Counted from the stretch's first letter, positions 26,438 through 36,167 are shown. The stretch is 64,000 nucleotides of DNA from an uncultured Granulosicoccus sp. (GCA_947499955.1 CANMQI010000005.1:62001-126000); one strand, 5' to 3'. Notes: generated by a model not told the origin, from the sequence alone. Numbers and translations are program-made.

Positions 26438-27847
26438 TTACAAGCCTTGAACGTCGTCGAGTGTTTCATTACACGGTAAAGTAAAGCATATACGCGTCCC
26501 CTTCTGGCAAGAGTCTGCAACTTCCATGTCACCACCGTGGGCGTTGATAACCGTTCTGGCCAGCGACAGGCCGATTCCATTACCGACGTACGGACTCTGC
26601 CCGCTATGCAGGCGATGCATGGGTTCGAATACCCGCTCCCGGTACTCCGGCGCGATACCGATACCATTGTCACTGACGCACACCTGCAGGCGGCGCTCCG
26701 GACCATCACCCATCTGTTTCGCCACGATGCTGACCGTCGGGGCTTCTCCCTGCGCCACATACTTCATGCTGTTGTCCAGAAGATTGTAGAGCACCCGCCG
26801 AAGCAATTGAGGATCGGCGAACACCTGCCCGTCTGCATCGACCGTGACCTGTGCCTGCTTCTCGTCGATCATGGGCTGGAACTCCTCGACCACCTGCGGC
26901 AAAAGCTCGGCCATATCGATCATTTCACGTTCCGGCTCCTTGAAGCCTGTCTTGGTAAAATCCAGCAGACTGCTGATCATGCTGTTCATTCGCTGGACCG
27001 CGTTCTGCACCATGCCGACGTGTGAGCGAACCAGCTCCTTGTCATCGATATCTTCCAGGATCTGCTCATTGAACAGATTGATATGCCGTAGCGGTGACTT
27101 CAGATCGTGAGACACGATGCCGGCAAACTGCTTGAGCGACGTGTTGGCATCACTCAGACTGGCATTGCTTTCGGCCAGCCGCGCATTGAGACGATCCGTG
27201 GAGCGTATATGCAGAATGCGCTGGCGACGTTGAATGAACAGCGTCAGTATCAGCATTGACAGAATGACAGTCCCGGCAAGGCTGACCAGTCCGAGAACCA
27301 ACCCTTGCGTGTCAATGCTTTCGATCTGGTCGCTGACCGACTGGCTCAGATCATCCAGCAGCTGACTGATCTCGCGCAGGGCGAAGGAATCATCCAGACG
27401 AAGCTGGTCATCGATTTCCATCAGTGCCAGGCCCGAGGCGACCAGAGGCCGAACACGTTCCAGCCTTGCCCGGTAACCGGCAATCATGGAGCGGGTTTCC
27501 GTGAGTGTGGTCTCGATACCCAATCCACGGGCATTGACCTCCAGACTGGCGACCAGCGCCGTTGCGGAATCAGCGGCAACCAAGCCATCATTCAGATACT
27601 GCAATTCGGCGGGGCGCAGCAGATAATTCTTGAAGTGATGAATCAGGCCACCGTAGCCCAGAGCCTGCGACAGCTCCAGCGCCATGCTGTAGGTGTTGTC
27701 CAGGTTGAAGCGAAGTTCCTGCGTACGCTGCTTGACCATGGCCGTGAACGAATACTGGGCGAAGATCAGGCCGCCGATGATGACAGGCACCAACAGGTAG
27801 CGCGCCTTGTACGGTTTCAGTGCAGCGGGAATCAGCGTGTCTTCCAT
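26438..27847 (-). CDS. Membrane sensor histidine kinase
   Basis: Predicted 469 residues. A membrane segment near residues 16-36 and another near 205-228 bracket an extracytoplasmic sensor domain of about 165 residues. A coiled linker leads to the H-box (IVSHDLKSPLRHINLF) and an HATPase domain with N-box LLDNSMKY, G1 SDNGIGI and G2 GNGIGLSLA. The frame stays open to 27973 across a 12-bp tandem repeat, adding Leu-Gln-Ala-Pro-rich residues. I chose the ATG at 27847 (MEDTLIPAALKPYK), which starts directly before the first membrane helix. It precedes its likely partner response regulator. Confidence 0.92.
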   Translation of the reverse strand: MEDTLIPAALKPYKARYLLVPVIIGGLIFAQYSFTAMVKQRTQELRFNLDNTYSMALELSQALGYGGLIHHFKNYLLRPAELQYLNDGLVAADSATALVASLEVNARGLGIETTLTETRSMIAGYRARLERVRPLVASGLALMEIDDQLRLDDSFALREISQLLDDLSQSVSDQIESIDTQGLVLGLVSLAGTVILSMLILTLFIQRRQRILHIRSTDRLNARLAESNASLSDANTSLKQFAGIVSHDLKSPLRHINLFNEQILEDIDDKELVRSHVGMVQNAVQRMNSMISSLLDFTKTGFKEPEREMIDMAELLPQVVEEFQPMIDEKQAQVTVDADGQVFADPQLLRRVLYNLLDNSMKYVAQGEAPTVSIVAKQMGDGPERRLQVCVSDNGIGIAPEYRERVFEPMHRLHSGQSPYVGNGIGLSLARTVINAHGGDMEVADSCQKGTRICFTLPCNETLDDVQGL

Positions 27848-27894
27848 ATCAGACAGACAGTATCCGGCTTGAGCCATGTGACGGGGCGCTGGCA

Positions 27895-27978
27895 GAGGCG
27901 CTTGCAAAAGCGCTTGCAAAAGCGCTTGCAAAGGCGCTTGCAAAGGCGCTTGCAACGACGCTCGCAAGGGCACTTACC
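27895..27978. repeat. Array of seven 12-bp tandem repeats
   Basis: Units follow AAAGCGCTTGCA or AAGGCGCTTGCA, four of them near-perfect (27907-27954) with diverged flanking units. Both AAGCGCTT and TTGCAA inside the unit are self-complementary, so the array can form serial hairpins. It lies 48 bases upstream of the kinase start and reads as Leu-Gln-Ala-(Leu/Pro) in the kinase frame, or Ala-Leu-Ala-Lys on the other strand. Multiples of 12 keep every frame open. Confidence 0.9.
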
Positions 27979-28310
27979 ATCAAGCCGGCTGATATCGACT
28001 GAGGCAGACTGAGACCCGTGCTGGAATGTTCACCTGAACGCATTGCTTGTTTTCTGTTTCCCTGAAAAAGTATCAGCCCTGTCGACACTGCCGATTGCGA
28101 ACTTCCTGACGCCATCATGCATATTTCTGCTGCCAGAGACGTGCCGAATTGCACAGGATTGTATAGTGAATAGGTAATCAGATCCCCCTTCCTGCCTGGA
28201 TCGCCTCGTGCCGGACAGTTACAAATCACGAAAAATCGCAGACGCTTAACCCCTTTTCGGCATCACTAACGTTCTGGTCAAGAGACAACACAGGAAAATG
28301 TTCTCAGACC
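27979..28310. other. Divergent promoter region between kinase and vWA lipoprotein genes
   Basis: The 332 bases between the 12-bp array and the vWA gene contain no convincing gene. They must carry promoters for both directions. I see no clear operator or terminator. Confidence 0.45.
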
Positions 28311-30095
28311 TTGAAACCACACACGTTGATCATCGCCACTCTGGCCATTTCATCCGGCAGCCTGCTCCTGAGCAGTTGCCGCGGCGACCGCAATGAGGCG
28401 CTCATAAGCAAACCTGCACCTGGCCATAGCGCTGCCACGCGCAATGCGCAGGCCGCCCCCCCGTCGGTAGTCGAAGAGCGGGAACTTGTATTATCGGATG
28501 CAGACACTGTCCAGCAGGCTATCGTCAGACAACCGCTGAGCAAGATGACAGCCGGGCTGGCTCAGCCGATGATGACATTACCGATGGAGCGGTTACCGGT
28601 AACCGGTCATGACGACAGCGGTGAGAACTACGCAGCATTGATCCGCAATGCCACGATTGAAACGACGGCGCAACCGGTTTCAACGTTCAGCATCGATGTC
28701 GATACCGGCTCGTATGCCAATGTCAGGCGCTTCCTGCAGGCAGGCCGCCTGCCTCCCGAGAATGCAGTACGTGAAGAGGAGCTGCTCAACTATTTCTCCT
28801 ATGACTATGCCAGTGCTTCCGATACCGAAGAACCGTTCAGCATCACGACCGAACTGGGTGCCACACCGTGGAACTCCAGCACGCATCTTCTGCATGTCGG
28901 CCTGAAAGGCTATGTCCCACCGGTCTCCGACATCAGCGCGGCCAACCTTGTATTTCTCATCGATGTGTCCGGCTCCATGAACAGCCCCGACAAACTCGGT
29001 TTGCTGAAGTCTTCCATCAGCCTGATGGCGCAGCAACTCGATGATACCGACACGGTGAGCATGGTTGTCTACGCCGGTTCATCGGGCGTCGTGTTGGAAC
29101 CCACAGCGGGCAATAATCATCGCAAGATCGATCAGGCTCTGTCCCGATTGAGCGCGGGTGGCTCGACCCATGGTGCACAGGGGATCGAGTTGGCCTACCA
29201 GCTGGCCAGTGAGAACTTCAAGGACAAGGGGGTCAATCGCGTCATCCTGGCCACCGATGGTGATTTCAATGTCGGCGTCAGCGATGTGGAGCAATTGAAG
29301 AAGCTCATCGCGCGCAAGCGTGAATCCGGTGTTGCATTGACCACCCTGGGTTTTGGTACTGGCAACTACAACGATCACCTGATGGAGCAACTGGCCGATG
29401 TGGGCAATGGCGCCTATGCGTATATCGATACCCTCAGCGAAGCACGCAAGGTGCTGGTGGATGAACTGCAGGCCACCCTGCTGACCATTGCCAGTGACGT
29501 GAAGATACAGATTGAATTCAACCCGGCGGTGGTCAGCGAGTATCGGCTGATTGGCTACAGCAACCGGCAACTGGCCAATGAGGATTTCAATAACGATCGC
29601 GTTGATGCCGGCGAGATTGGTGCCGGCCATACAGTGACCGCGCTGTATGAGATTGCCCTGAGAGGCGAAGGCGGTGAACGACACTCGCCGAGTCGCTATG
29701 GTCGCAAGGATGACAAGCTCACGGCTGATGCTGACGATGCATCGCTGTTGGGTGAGGTTGCCGAACTGCGATTGCGCTACAAGTTGCCGGGTGATGCCGA
29801 CAGCCAGCTGAGCACACGTATCGTCAGCCTGCCCGATGCCGGACAATACAATGCTCAAGCCAACTCTGACAACTTCCGCTTTTCTGCCAGTGTCGCCGCC
29901 TTCGGGCAACTGCTGCGTGGCGATGAACGTCTGGCCGACTATGATTACAAGGATGCGCGATTGCTGGCTGCCGAGGCCATGGGCAATGACCGCTTTGGCT
30001 ATCGTGCCGAGTATCTGCGTCTTCTGGACCTGGCCGGCAGTCTGGACAGGTTCAGTCGAATGGATCACCATGCGCCAGTGCGTGAAGAAGGCTGA
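28311..30095 (+). CDS. von Willebrand factor A domain lipoprotein (YfbK-like)
   Basis: Predicted 594 residues. The N terminus is a lipoprotein signal with lipobox LLSSC near residue 22, followed by a low-complexity linker. The conserved domain starting VSTFSIDVDTGSYANVRR near residue 122 is typical of YfbK proteins. The vWA domain has a metal-ion-dependent adhesion site reading IDVSGSMNS near 218, and a DUF3520-type C-terminal region follows. Such proteins sit in the cell envelope and bind partners through the metal site. It is followed after 23 bases by an ECF sigma factor and a membrane anti-sigma-like gene, a recurrent three-gene set. Confidence 0.9.
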   Translation: MKPHTLIIATLAISSGSLLLSSCRGDRNEALISKPAPGHSAATRNAQAAPPSVVEERELVLSDADTVQQAIVRQPLSKMTAGLAQPMMTLPMERLPVTGHDDSGENYAALIRNATIETTAQPVSTFSIDVDTGSYANVRRFLQAGRLPPENAVREEELLNYFSYDYASASDTEEPFSITTELGATPWNSSTHLLHVGLKGYVPPVSDISAANLVFLIDVSGSMNSPDKLGLLKSSISLMAQQLDDTDTVSMVVYAGSSGVVLEPTAGNNHRKIDQALSRLSAGGSTHGAQGIELAYQLASENFKDKGVNRVILATDGDFNVGVSDVEQLKKLIARKRESGVALTTLGFGTGNYNDHLMEQLADVGNGAYAYIDTLSEARKVLVDELQATLLTIASDVKIQIEFNPAVVSEYRLIGYSNRQLANEDFNNDRVDAGEIGAGHTVTALYEIALRGEGGERHSPSRYGRKDDKLTADADDASLLGEVAELRLRYKLPGDADSQLSTRIVSLPDAGQYNAQANSDNFRFSASVAAFGQLLRGDERLADYDYKDARLLAAEAMGNDRFGYRAEYLRLLDLAGSLDRFSRMDHHAPVREEG

Positions 30096-30118
30096 ACTGA
30101 CACCACCCGGGAGCCAGC

Positions 30119-30691
30119 TTGAGTATCGAACAGGAAGATTGCGACTTGATGCTGGCCTATGCCCGGGGTGATGCACGGGCCTTCGACAAGCTGTATGCCA
30201 GTCACAGCCAGCCCTTGTATCGTTTTGTCAAACGCTCATGCGCCAGCGAAGCACTGGCGCATGAGCTGTATCAGGATATCTGGATGCGCGTGATCAACGC
30301 TCGTACAAGCTATTCGCAGGAGGCCCCGTTCAAAGCCTGGCTGTATCGTATTGCCCGTAACCGCCTGACAGACCATTACCGGCAGCAGTCACGTATCGAT
30401 ACGCATGAGACGGCGGAGGATCCGGATGCCATGGCCTCGCAGTTATCGCCCCTGGCGACGACCCCCTTGTCACCCGAGCTGCTTGCCAGCCTCAGTCAGC
30501 AGAACGAAATTCTGGACAAGGCCCTGCAGCAGCTGCCGGCAGTTCAGCGAGAAGCGGTGCTGCTGCGACATATCGTGGGCATGAGCGTCAAGGAGGTGGC
30601 CGAGATGATGGACCAGGGCGTGGAAACCGTGAAGAGCCGATTGCGTTACGGCACGGCGAAGCTACGGTCACTATTGAAGGAGTTGTCATGA
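30119..30691 (+). CDS. ECF-type RNA polymerase sigma factor
   Basis: Predicted 190 residues with region 2 (PLYRFVKRSC...AHELYQDIWMRV) and region 4 (LQQLPAVQREAVLLRHIVGM, then a helix-turn-helix ending VKSRLRYGTAKLR). Region 3 is lacking, as in extracytoplasmic-function sigma factors. The start is TTG at 30119, supported by GGGAG six bases upstream and by conservation beginning at once. The stop overlaps the ATG of the next gene (ATGA), so sigma and its putative anti-sigma are made in step. Confidence 0.92.
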   Translation: MSIEQEDCDLMLAYARGDARAFDKLYASHSQPLYRFVKRSCASEALAHELYQDIWMRVINARTSYSQEAPFKAWLYRIARNRLTDHYRQQSRIDTHETAEDPDAMASQLSPLATTPLSPELLASLSQQNEILDKALQQLPAVQREAVLLRHIVGMSVKEVAEMMDQGVETVKSRLRYGTAKLRSLLKELS

Positions 30692-31500
30692 ACGAAGATG
30701 ACGGCAAGACCGCCGGACAAGGCCCCGAACCGGATGGCGATGATCAGGATCTGGCGGCGTTGTTCAACACGGGAGATAAGTCGCCACCCGAATTGTTGAG
30801 TGCACGGATTCTGGCAGCAGCGCATGAAGCGGTCAGCGCTGACCATGCCAACGACGATGCACAGGTGAAAGCGGATGAGGCCAATGCCACTGTCACTCGC
30901 CTGCAACGCTGGCAGACATCGGGCCGCTGGATGGCCATGGCGGCCTCAGTGCTGCTCGCCGTCACCCTTGTGCCAGTGCTGATGCGTTCCCCGGACTCCG
31001 CCATGGAATCGGATGCCATTGACTCGTCAAGAATGAAAGCAGTACAGGAGTCCCTCTCCATGAGTGCCGACTCGGTGGCACCTGCGGTAGAGGCTGATCT
31101 GTCCGAACCACAAGCAGGCGCGCAGCTGCAGCGAGAGGCTGCCCCCATGTCAACCTCACCCGCACCGGTAGCGGCGCCTTCAGCGTCGATGATGCCGGCG
31201 ATTCAGGCTCGGAAGCGCTCGGTTCTGGCTGATGGGGTTGGGCAAGGTGGTGAAGTTCAGGAGAGTGTGGAGGAGGAAGTGTTGAGTGAGAGTGAGCGTG
31301 CGATTGATGAAGATGCTGGGTCAATCGAGCGTGAGACTGCAGTTGACGAGGGTTTCAGGGATACGCCGCAGAGCTGGGTTGAGCGTATTCGACAGCTGGA
31401 GGCGGATGGGCGGTATGAGGATGCGGTGGTGGAGTATGAGATGTTTCGGGGTCGTTATCCGGGGTTTGAGCCGGGGTTTAGCGGGCCGTTGGTTCGGTAG
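30688..31500 (+). CDS. Putative membrane anti-sigma factor
   Basis: Predicted 270 residues. The first ~80 are acidic and likely cytoplasmic (DLAALFNTGDKSPPELLSARIL), then one membrane helix (WMAMAASVLLAVTLVPVLM near residues 92-112). A Ser/Ala/Pro/Glu-rich periplasmic linker follows, ending in a helical segment (WVERIRQLEADGRYEDAVVEYE) of TPR-like character. No zinc-binding HxxxCxxC of ZAS anti-sigma proteins is present. The function is inferred mainly from the overlap with the ECF sigma gene and the one-helix layout. The last 300 bases are repetitive in GAG/GTG codons. Confidence 0.7.
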   Translation: MNEDDGKTAGQGPEPDGDDQDLAALFNTGDKSPPELLSARILAAAHEAVSADHANDDAQVKADEANATVTRLQRWQTSGRWMAMAASVLLAVTLVPVLMRSPDSAMESDAIDSSRMKAVQESLSMSADSVAPAVEADLSEPQAGAQLQREAAPMSTSPAPVAAPSASMMPAIQARKRSVLADGVGQGGEVQESVEEEVLSESERAIDEDAGSIERETAVDEGFRDTPQSWVERIRQLEADGRYEDAVVEYEMFRGRYPGFEPGFSGPLVR

Positions 31501-31612
31501 ATAGGCTGCTCAAGAAGCCGATAACGTCCCACTAGGTCCGCGAAAAAACTTTCGCCTGAGTTGGGATGACTATCGAATGCTCTCGGACTAATCTGGTTGA
31601 ACAATAGCCGCC

Positions 31613-31942
31613 TTACTGCAGCGAATTAATGAATATTATTCTTTTGATGTACAGAAACAGTCCAACCACTGTAAAGAACACGCCACCAACCGAGAACGAC
31701 ACAAGAGGATCCAGACCACCCAAATGAAGTAGCGCGTTCGCTATCAGCGTCGCCAGCAACATGGTATAGGCCATCCTCTTGCCGAACTGCCAGCGTAGCC
31801 TGCGTGAAGGAACTGTGGATTTGTGAAAGGGATTCACTTGCTCACCACAGAAAATAAAGGTGAGATAGGGCATGAACAGGATGGTTGCCGGGTAAACCAG
31901 GTCCATTCTTATCAGTTTCAACAAATCCAACATCTTTATCAA
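31613..31942 (-). CDS. Small membrane protein, paralog of the one at 50635
   Basis: Predicted 109 residues with a helix near residues 15-32 and two more near 55-100. It matches the 99-residue protein at 50635-50934 along most of its length: RLRWQFGKRMAY against RIRWRYGKKMAL, ANALLHLGG against ANVMIFLLG, and SFSVGGVFF with GLFLYIKR against AFAVGGSIF with GIYLHKKR. I do not recognise the family. Both copies lie at the edges of the polysaccharide island and are read in the same direction. A start at the internal MDLVYPA is also possible. Confidence 0.72.
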   Translation of the reverse strand: MIKMLDLLKLIRMDLVYPATILFMPYLTFIFCGEQVNPFHKSTVPSRRLRWQFGKRMAYTMLLATLIANALLHLGGLDPLVSFSVGGVFFTVVGLFLYIKRIIFINSLQ

Positions 31943-32314
31943 AACTCCAGAACAATCAAAACCAGCTACGCCGAGGTCTCTCTGAGCTCGAATGCACCCA
32001 CTCGCTTTCGAGCGAACGTCATCAAACCGCTATTGCATGACAAGGCGTGAGTACACGCCCTTCAATGCGACCGTTATTCTAGCAGCCAGAAGCCTAAAAC
32101 CAGCCTAACAACGATCGATTGATACCAATTATAAGCACCAACTACCAGACAGAATTGCACCAATTTCGACCATTACAGCAAGATGAGCGGTACGATTGTG
32201 AGATACCGGCGATTTCACTACAGCCATCACAGCACGAACAGGATTTCCGTGTCCCCCTCTCCGCGACGCTGCCGTGACAGGTAGCAGCAAGGCATTTTCC
32301 CACCTCATCAAGCA
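31943..32314. other. Divergent spacer between small membrane protein and HAD genes
   Basis: 372 bases without a gene. It holds one copy of an 18-base motif shared with 41522-41539, and must hold the promoter of the HAD gene on the plus strand. The region is more AT-rich than the core to its left and marks the edge of the island. Confidence 0.45.
32120..32137 (-). repeat. 18-base motif, copy 1 (TGCTTATAATTGGTATCA on the minus strand)
   Basis: Identical to 41522-41539 at 17 of 18 positions. On the minus strand it contains TATAAT preceded by TGCT, and it lies 178 bases upstream of the small membrane protein gene. It could be a promoter core or a leftover mobile-element end. Confidence 0.6.
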
Positions 32315-32914
32315 ATGCTGAAGAAAAAGAAATACTGGATGTTCGACATGGATGGCACCCTCACGTGCGCCATGCATGACTTCGACGCCATGCGCAGTGA
32401 ACTGGGGCTACCTGCCGGCGTTCCCATTCTGGAGGCCCTGGACCAGTTGGACCAGTTGGACCCGGAGACGGCACGCGAAAAGCGCGCAGCCCTGGATACC
32501 ATGGAACTTCGTATGGCGGCCGATGCAGAGCCACAATCTGGTAGTCACCGCCTGCTTACACAGCTACGTTCACAGGGAGCCAGCCTAGGTATCGTGACCC
32601 GCAATGGCAAGAAAATAGCTCATGAGACACTTAAAGCCTGCGGCCTGGATGATTTCTTCGACGACACGACCATCATCAGTCGCGACTGCTGCGTGGCAAA
32701 ACCGGACCCCGCAGGCGTTAATCTGTTGCTGTCTCGCTGGAGCGCCGATGCCAGTGACGCCGTGATGGTGGGCGATTATCTATTCGATTTGCAGGCCGGG
32801 CATTCGGCTGGAGTGTCAACTGTGCATATGGATGTGGATGCAGTTTATCCTTGGCCGGAGTTGACAAGTGTTTCGGTGAGCTCGTTGCTGGAGTTATCAA
32901 GACAAATCATGTAA
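32315..32914 (+). CDS. HAD-superfamily hydrolase (phosphatase-like)
   Basis: Predicted 199 residues. HAD motif I is FDMDGTLT near residue 10, with both aspartates; motif II is VTRNGKK near 97; the motif III lysine is in VAKPDPAG; motif IV is MVGDYLFDLQAG. A helical cap sits between motifs I and II. The family includes phosphoglycolate phosphatase and other small phosphomonoesterases, and the exact substrate cannot be read from the sequence. Lys-Lys-Lys follows the start. It is the only plus-strand gene inside the left edge of the polysaccharide island. Confidence 0.88.
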   Translation: MLKKKKYWMFDMDGTLTCAMHDFDAMRSELGLPAGVPILEALDQLDQLDPETAREKRAALDTMELRMAADAEPQSGSHRLLTQLRSQGASLGIVTRNGKKIAHETLKACGLDDFFDDTTIISRDCCVAKPDPAGVNLLLSRWSADASDAVMVGDYLFDLQAGHSAGVSTVHMDVDAVYPWPELTSVSVSSLLELSRQIM

Positions 32915-33093
32915 GAATTGCTCAATACAACCTGCTCCTATTTATTCTGAACTGTCCAATGATTGGGGTCCACCTCTTATTTGCTACTCGTCGAGAAGCT
33001 ACCGGAGCTGCATTCGATTATATTCTTATTTTTTAAAGACCTTTATACGATGTAGGTAGAAATACATTAATTAATTCAGTAAATCCTCCCAAC

Positions 33094-34209
33094 TTAATGT
33101 GAGTCATATACCTTCATATGCGCATCGACTACAGAATCTATCGAGAAATGATCTTCGGCCAATTTTCTGCCAGCCATAGCAAATGATGTTCTCATATTTT
33201 TATCCTCAATCAACATTTGAATAGCGTCTGCGAGTGCTATCGCGTTCTTAACAGGAACTATTAGTGCAGTAACGTTTGCGATGACTGCAAACATGCAACC
33301 TGGTGCATCTGTAGTTACGACAGCACGACCGCAGGCAGCAGCTTCCTGCAATACTTTTGGAAGCCCTTCATGATAAGACGGCAATACAACAATACTTGAT
33401 TCCGAAAAAAGGGTAGCAGTATCGCTTACATAGCCTAGATACTGGATGTGCCTTGAGTTCTTTATTTTCCTTAAATCCTCTTGAGAATACGAAGCAGGGT
33501 TGCCAGCCCCCGTATCATCGCCTGCAAGCTGCATTACCACCTTCACTCCGCGCACAGCCAAAATTTTCGCCGCATCCAAATATTCAGTAACACCCTTATC
33601 TTTTAGTATTCTTGAAGCCATTGTAACCACGACCACACCGTCTGGCTCTGGCTTACTCCTAAACACATTCAAATTTACACCTGACCCTCTAATAATCGTA
33701 GATCGCCCCTCCGAAATTCCCAACAATTCACTCAACTTTTTTCTATTCTCTGGATTCTGAAATATGAGAGTACATCGAGGATGATTAACAGAGAATCGAT
33801 ATACTTTTAACAATCTATCGCTCACACGATGATCACCTTCTAATATAGCCCCCAAACCCGAGATAGCACAAACAACTTTCCTCACATATAGTATCCTTGC
33901 CAATAGTCCACCGTATATAACTGCTTTAATAGTAACAAGGTGTATCACATCAGGTTTATTCCTTATAATTATTGATGCCAAAGAACTAAGAGAATATAAT
34001 TCTTTGATTCGCCTAGTACCGCGTGGTTCAATGCTCCACTCCTCAAAAACACAGCCCGCATCCTCGATTTGAGAAACTTTTTCATCGGGCTTAGCGGCGA
34101 CCACAACTTTATGCCCATCTGAAATAAGCCTCTCTGCTATAGGGAGTCGATGCGAAGCAAAAAACCAAGCATCATTAGTAACAAAAAGATAGGTTTTACT
34201 ATTTGACAT
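33094..34209 (-). CDS. Glycosyltransferase family 4 (PglA/TuaC-like)
   Basis: Predicted 371-residue GT-B enzyme. The N-terminal acceptor domain has FFASHRLPIAERL and LVTIKAVIYGGLLARIL, and ISGLGAILEG matches the SGLG segment common in PglA-like transferases. The C-terminal nucleotide-sugar domain carries YHEGLPKVLQEAAACGRAVV with the E-x7-E motif. The open frame extends to 34302, but conservation begins at the ATG at 34209 (MSNSKTYLFVTND). The gene is AT-rich like its neighbours. The sugar is not predictable; N-acetylhexosamine donors are common for this subgroup. Confidence 0.9.
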   Translation of the reverse strand: MSNSKTYLFVTNDAWFFASHRLPIAERLISDGHKVVVAAKPDEKVSQIEDAGCVFEEWSIEPRGTRRIKELYSLSSLASIIIRNKPDVIHLVTIKAVIYGGLLARILYVRKVVCAISGLGAILEGDHRVSDRLLKVYRFSVNHPRCTLIFQNPENRKKLSELLGISEGRSTIIRGSGVNLNVFRSKPEPDGVVVVTMASRILKDKGVTEYLDAAKILAVRGVKVVMQLAGDDTGAGNPASYSQEDLRKIKNSRHIQYLGYVSDTATLFSESSIVVLPSYHEGLPKVLQEAAACGRAVVTTDAPGCMFAVIANVTALIVPVKNAIALADAIQMLIEDKNMRTSFAMAGRKLAEDHFSIDSVVDAHMKVYDSH

Positions 34210-35117
34210 ACTTCCATTTCGCCAATGATTATTACATTTATCAATGCCTCGCAAAGTCGATGCATTATCGAATGCAACCGTCCATCGACTACATCCGCTC
34301 ATTACAGCAAATCATATTTGCAGGCGCACTTCCTGATCACTTGCCTCCTGCAACTGCGCTACCTAGACAAAGCGAACTCCAGAAGATCCTACTGCCGCAA
34401 AAGAATAGATATATGTATATACAAATATATATTTCTTCAAAAAACTTGCATTTTATTTCAACAATCAATCAATTTGCGGCCAACCAACGGCTCACAAACC
34501 AAATTAGTGACAAATATTATCTGAACGCTTATCTAAGCGACCAAGATAGACTGCCGAACGTCATAGAGGTTTTTAGGCGCATTGCGAATCGGGCTTACAA
34601 TCACTAAACAAGTACAATTCGCGCATAAAATATCAGACATTCACAACTTTAAGTTAGAGACAGCCTTCCATAGAAAACCGCCCCATACTTTTTACGAGTT
34701 GTTTTTCTCGCATTTTACGCAGAACGACAGCAACTCAATGAGCACATTGCTCACCCAACAACCATGAAAAATCGCAATTAATCTAATGTCAGTGATAGTA
34801 AACACTCATCTCCACTCGTTGCTGTTCATCTGATCCGAGTTAAATAACCCTAACACCCGCATTTTATGAAGAGCCTCTTTAACCCATCCAAACCAGAGTC
34901 TGTCGGTCACAATAGCGAACCCCACCCAAAACATAACATTCTCGCCCAATTTCAATAATAAATACATTTAGCCACAAATATCAATTGACATTCAAGACCA
35001 CCTCTTGCCTGCAATTATAATTTGAACGCAGGGTCACTATTGCATTTTTTATAAATATATTTTTGCAAACCGACCAAAAACACACACATTCATTCGCTTA
35101 CCAACCACCACCCAGTA
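34210..35117. other. AT-rich gene-free stretch in the polysaccharide island
   Basis: About 900 bases with only short, low-complexity open frames on either strand and no family features. No insertion sequence ends or tRNA were seen. It may be the decayed remains of former island genes. Confidence 0.5.
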
Positions 35118-36167
35118 TTACCACAACCTCATTTGATATGGCGTATAACAAATCATAAACAAATTTGACTTCATGGTCCAAACTATAAATATTGCAACCA
35201 ATCCCGCATAAGGAGCCAGTATTAGTTCGTTCTTCAGCCTCCCTCTAGCAATCAGCGTTAGCCGTGTAAATATCATCAACTGTATCGGAATAAGATAATA
35301 TCCATATCGATCGCTTGCCACAGATGAAAGTGGATACAACAGAAGGAGAAACAGCATGAGCCAAGAACCCAGGTGTACTATCTTATAATCCCTCGTAAAT
35401 CGTATTTTCCACCTACCAGACATATAGCTAAAATAGAAAAACCCAGCAACCCCCAACATACCAAGTCGAAATATTGCACCAGCAGCTTCTGACGCATAAT
35501 CAGAATATCTTGCTATCGAATCATCTGCCGCCCCACTAGCCAAAACCAAAAAACCAATTGGCGCAGTAGAAAACGCAGCCCTTGAAATATTCTTTCTGGA
35601 AAAACCTCCTCGTACAAATGGAAACAGAATCAGAAAAAAAAGCACACTCTTATGGAACAACGCACCAACAAGTATATATCCTATATATTTCCACAACTTT
35701 CTATCAATGAATGAAACTATAGAAAGGCAAAAGAAACCAACTGCCGCGGCTTGCCGTATCGCAGACATGGGAAGGTTTACGACTAAAACCGGAAAAGCAA
35801 GCGCCAAAAACGCGAGGGCATTATTTTGCCTCAAGGCAAGTTTATTAAACCCATAAAAGAATATAAAAGAATATATTACATTCAGGTACGAATAATCCAA
35901 ACCAATCGCTCTAACTATATATATTAAATACCAATGCCCTAATTCGCCTACAGAAAGCAGCTCTCTGAAAGTCATATGCTCTACGAAGTTTAGATTGAAG
36001 TTGTGCTCATAGCCTGTCCAATCACATCCCACTTCATATCGAAAACCAACAAATACAAAAAGAACAAACAAGCTCCACTTGTAAGCGAGCATCCTGTACT
36101 TTCGACTATTCCTCGTCCGATAGCAAAGAGTAAGCAATCCGAAAAATATTAACTGATATACCATCAA
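35118..36167 (-). CDS. EpsG/Wzy-like polysaccharide polymerase
   Basis: Predicted 349-residue polytopic membrane protein with roughly ten helices. The N-terminal segment FVGFRYEVGCDWTGYEHNF matches the EpsG family hallmark (FRY.vG.D...Y). A large loop with FRELLSVGELGHWYL follows. These proteins polymerise lipid-linked repeat units at the periplasmic face, filling the Wzy slot. With the Wzx flippase at 45439-46734 it would complete a Wzx/Wzy-type assembly route. Wzy proteins are poorly conserved, so the assignment rests on the motif and the context. Confidence 0.82.
   Translation of the reverse strand: MMVYQLIFFGLLTLCYRTRNSRKYRMLAYKWSLFVLFVFVGFRYEVGCDWTGYEHNFNLNFVEHMTFRELLSVGELGHWYLIYIVRAIGLDYSYLNVIYSFIFFYGFNKLALRQNNALAFLALAFPVLVVNLPMSAIRQAAAVGFFCLSIVSFIDRKLWKYIGYILVGALFHKSVLFFLILFPFVRGGFSRKNISRAAFSTAPIGFLVLASGAADDSIARYSDYASEAAGAIFRLGMLGVAGFFYFSYMSGRWKIRFTRDYKIVHLGSWLMLFLLLLYPLSSVASDRYGYYLIPIQLMIFTRLTLIARGRLKNELILAPYAGLVAIFIVWTMKSNLFMICYTPYQMRLW

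Noticed and set aside
32100-32170. JUMPstart/ops-like element on the minus strand (CTGGTAG near the 18-base motif)
   Set aside because: Only a short match to the JUMPstart consensus and no GGCGGTAGCGTG core, so RfaH control is not supported.
34203-34767. Two overlapping plus-strand frames (134 and 61 residues) next to the glycosyltransferase at 33094
   Set aside because: Low-complexity AT-rich translation, no family features, and overlap with the glycosyltransferase start.
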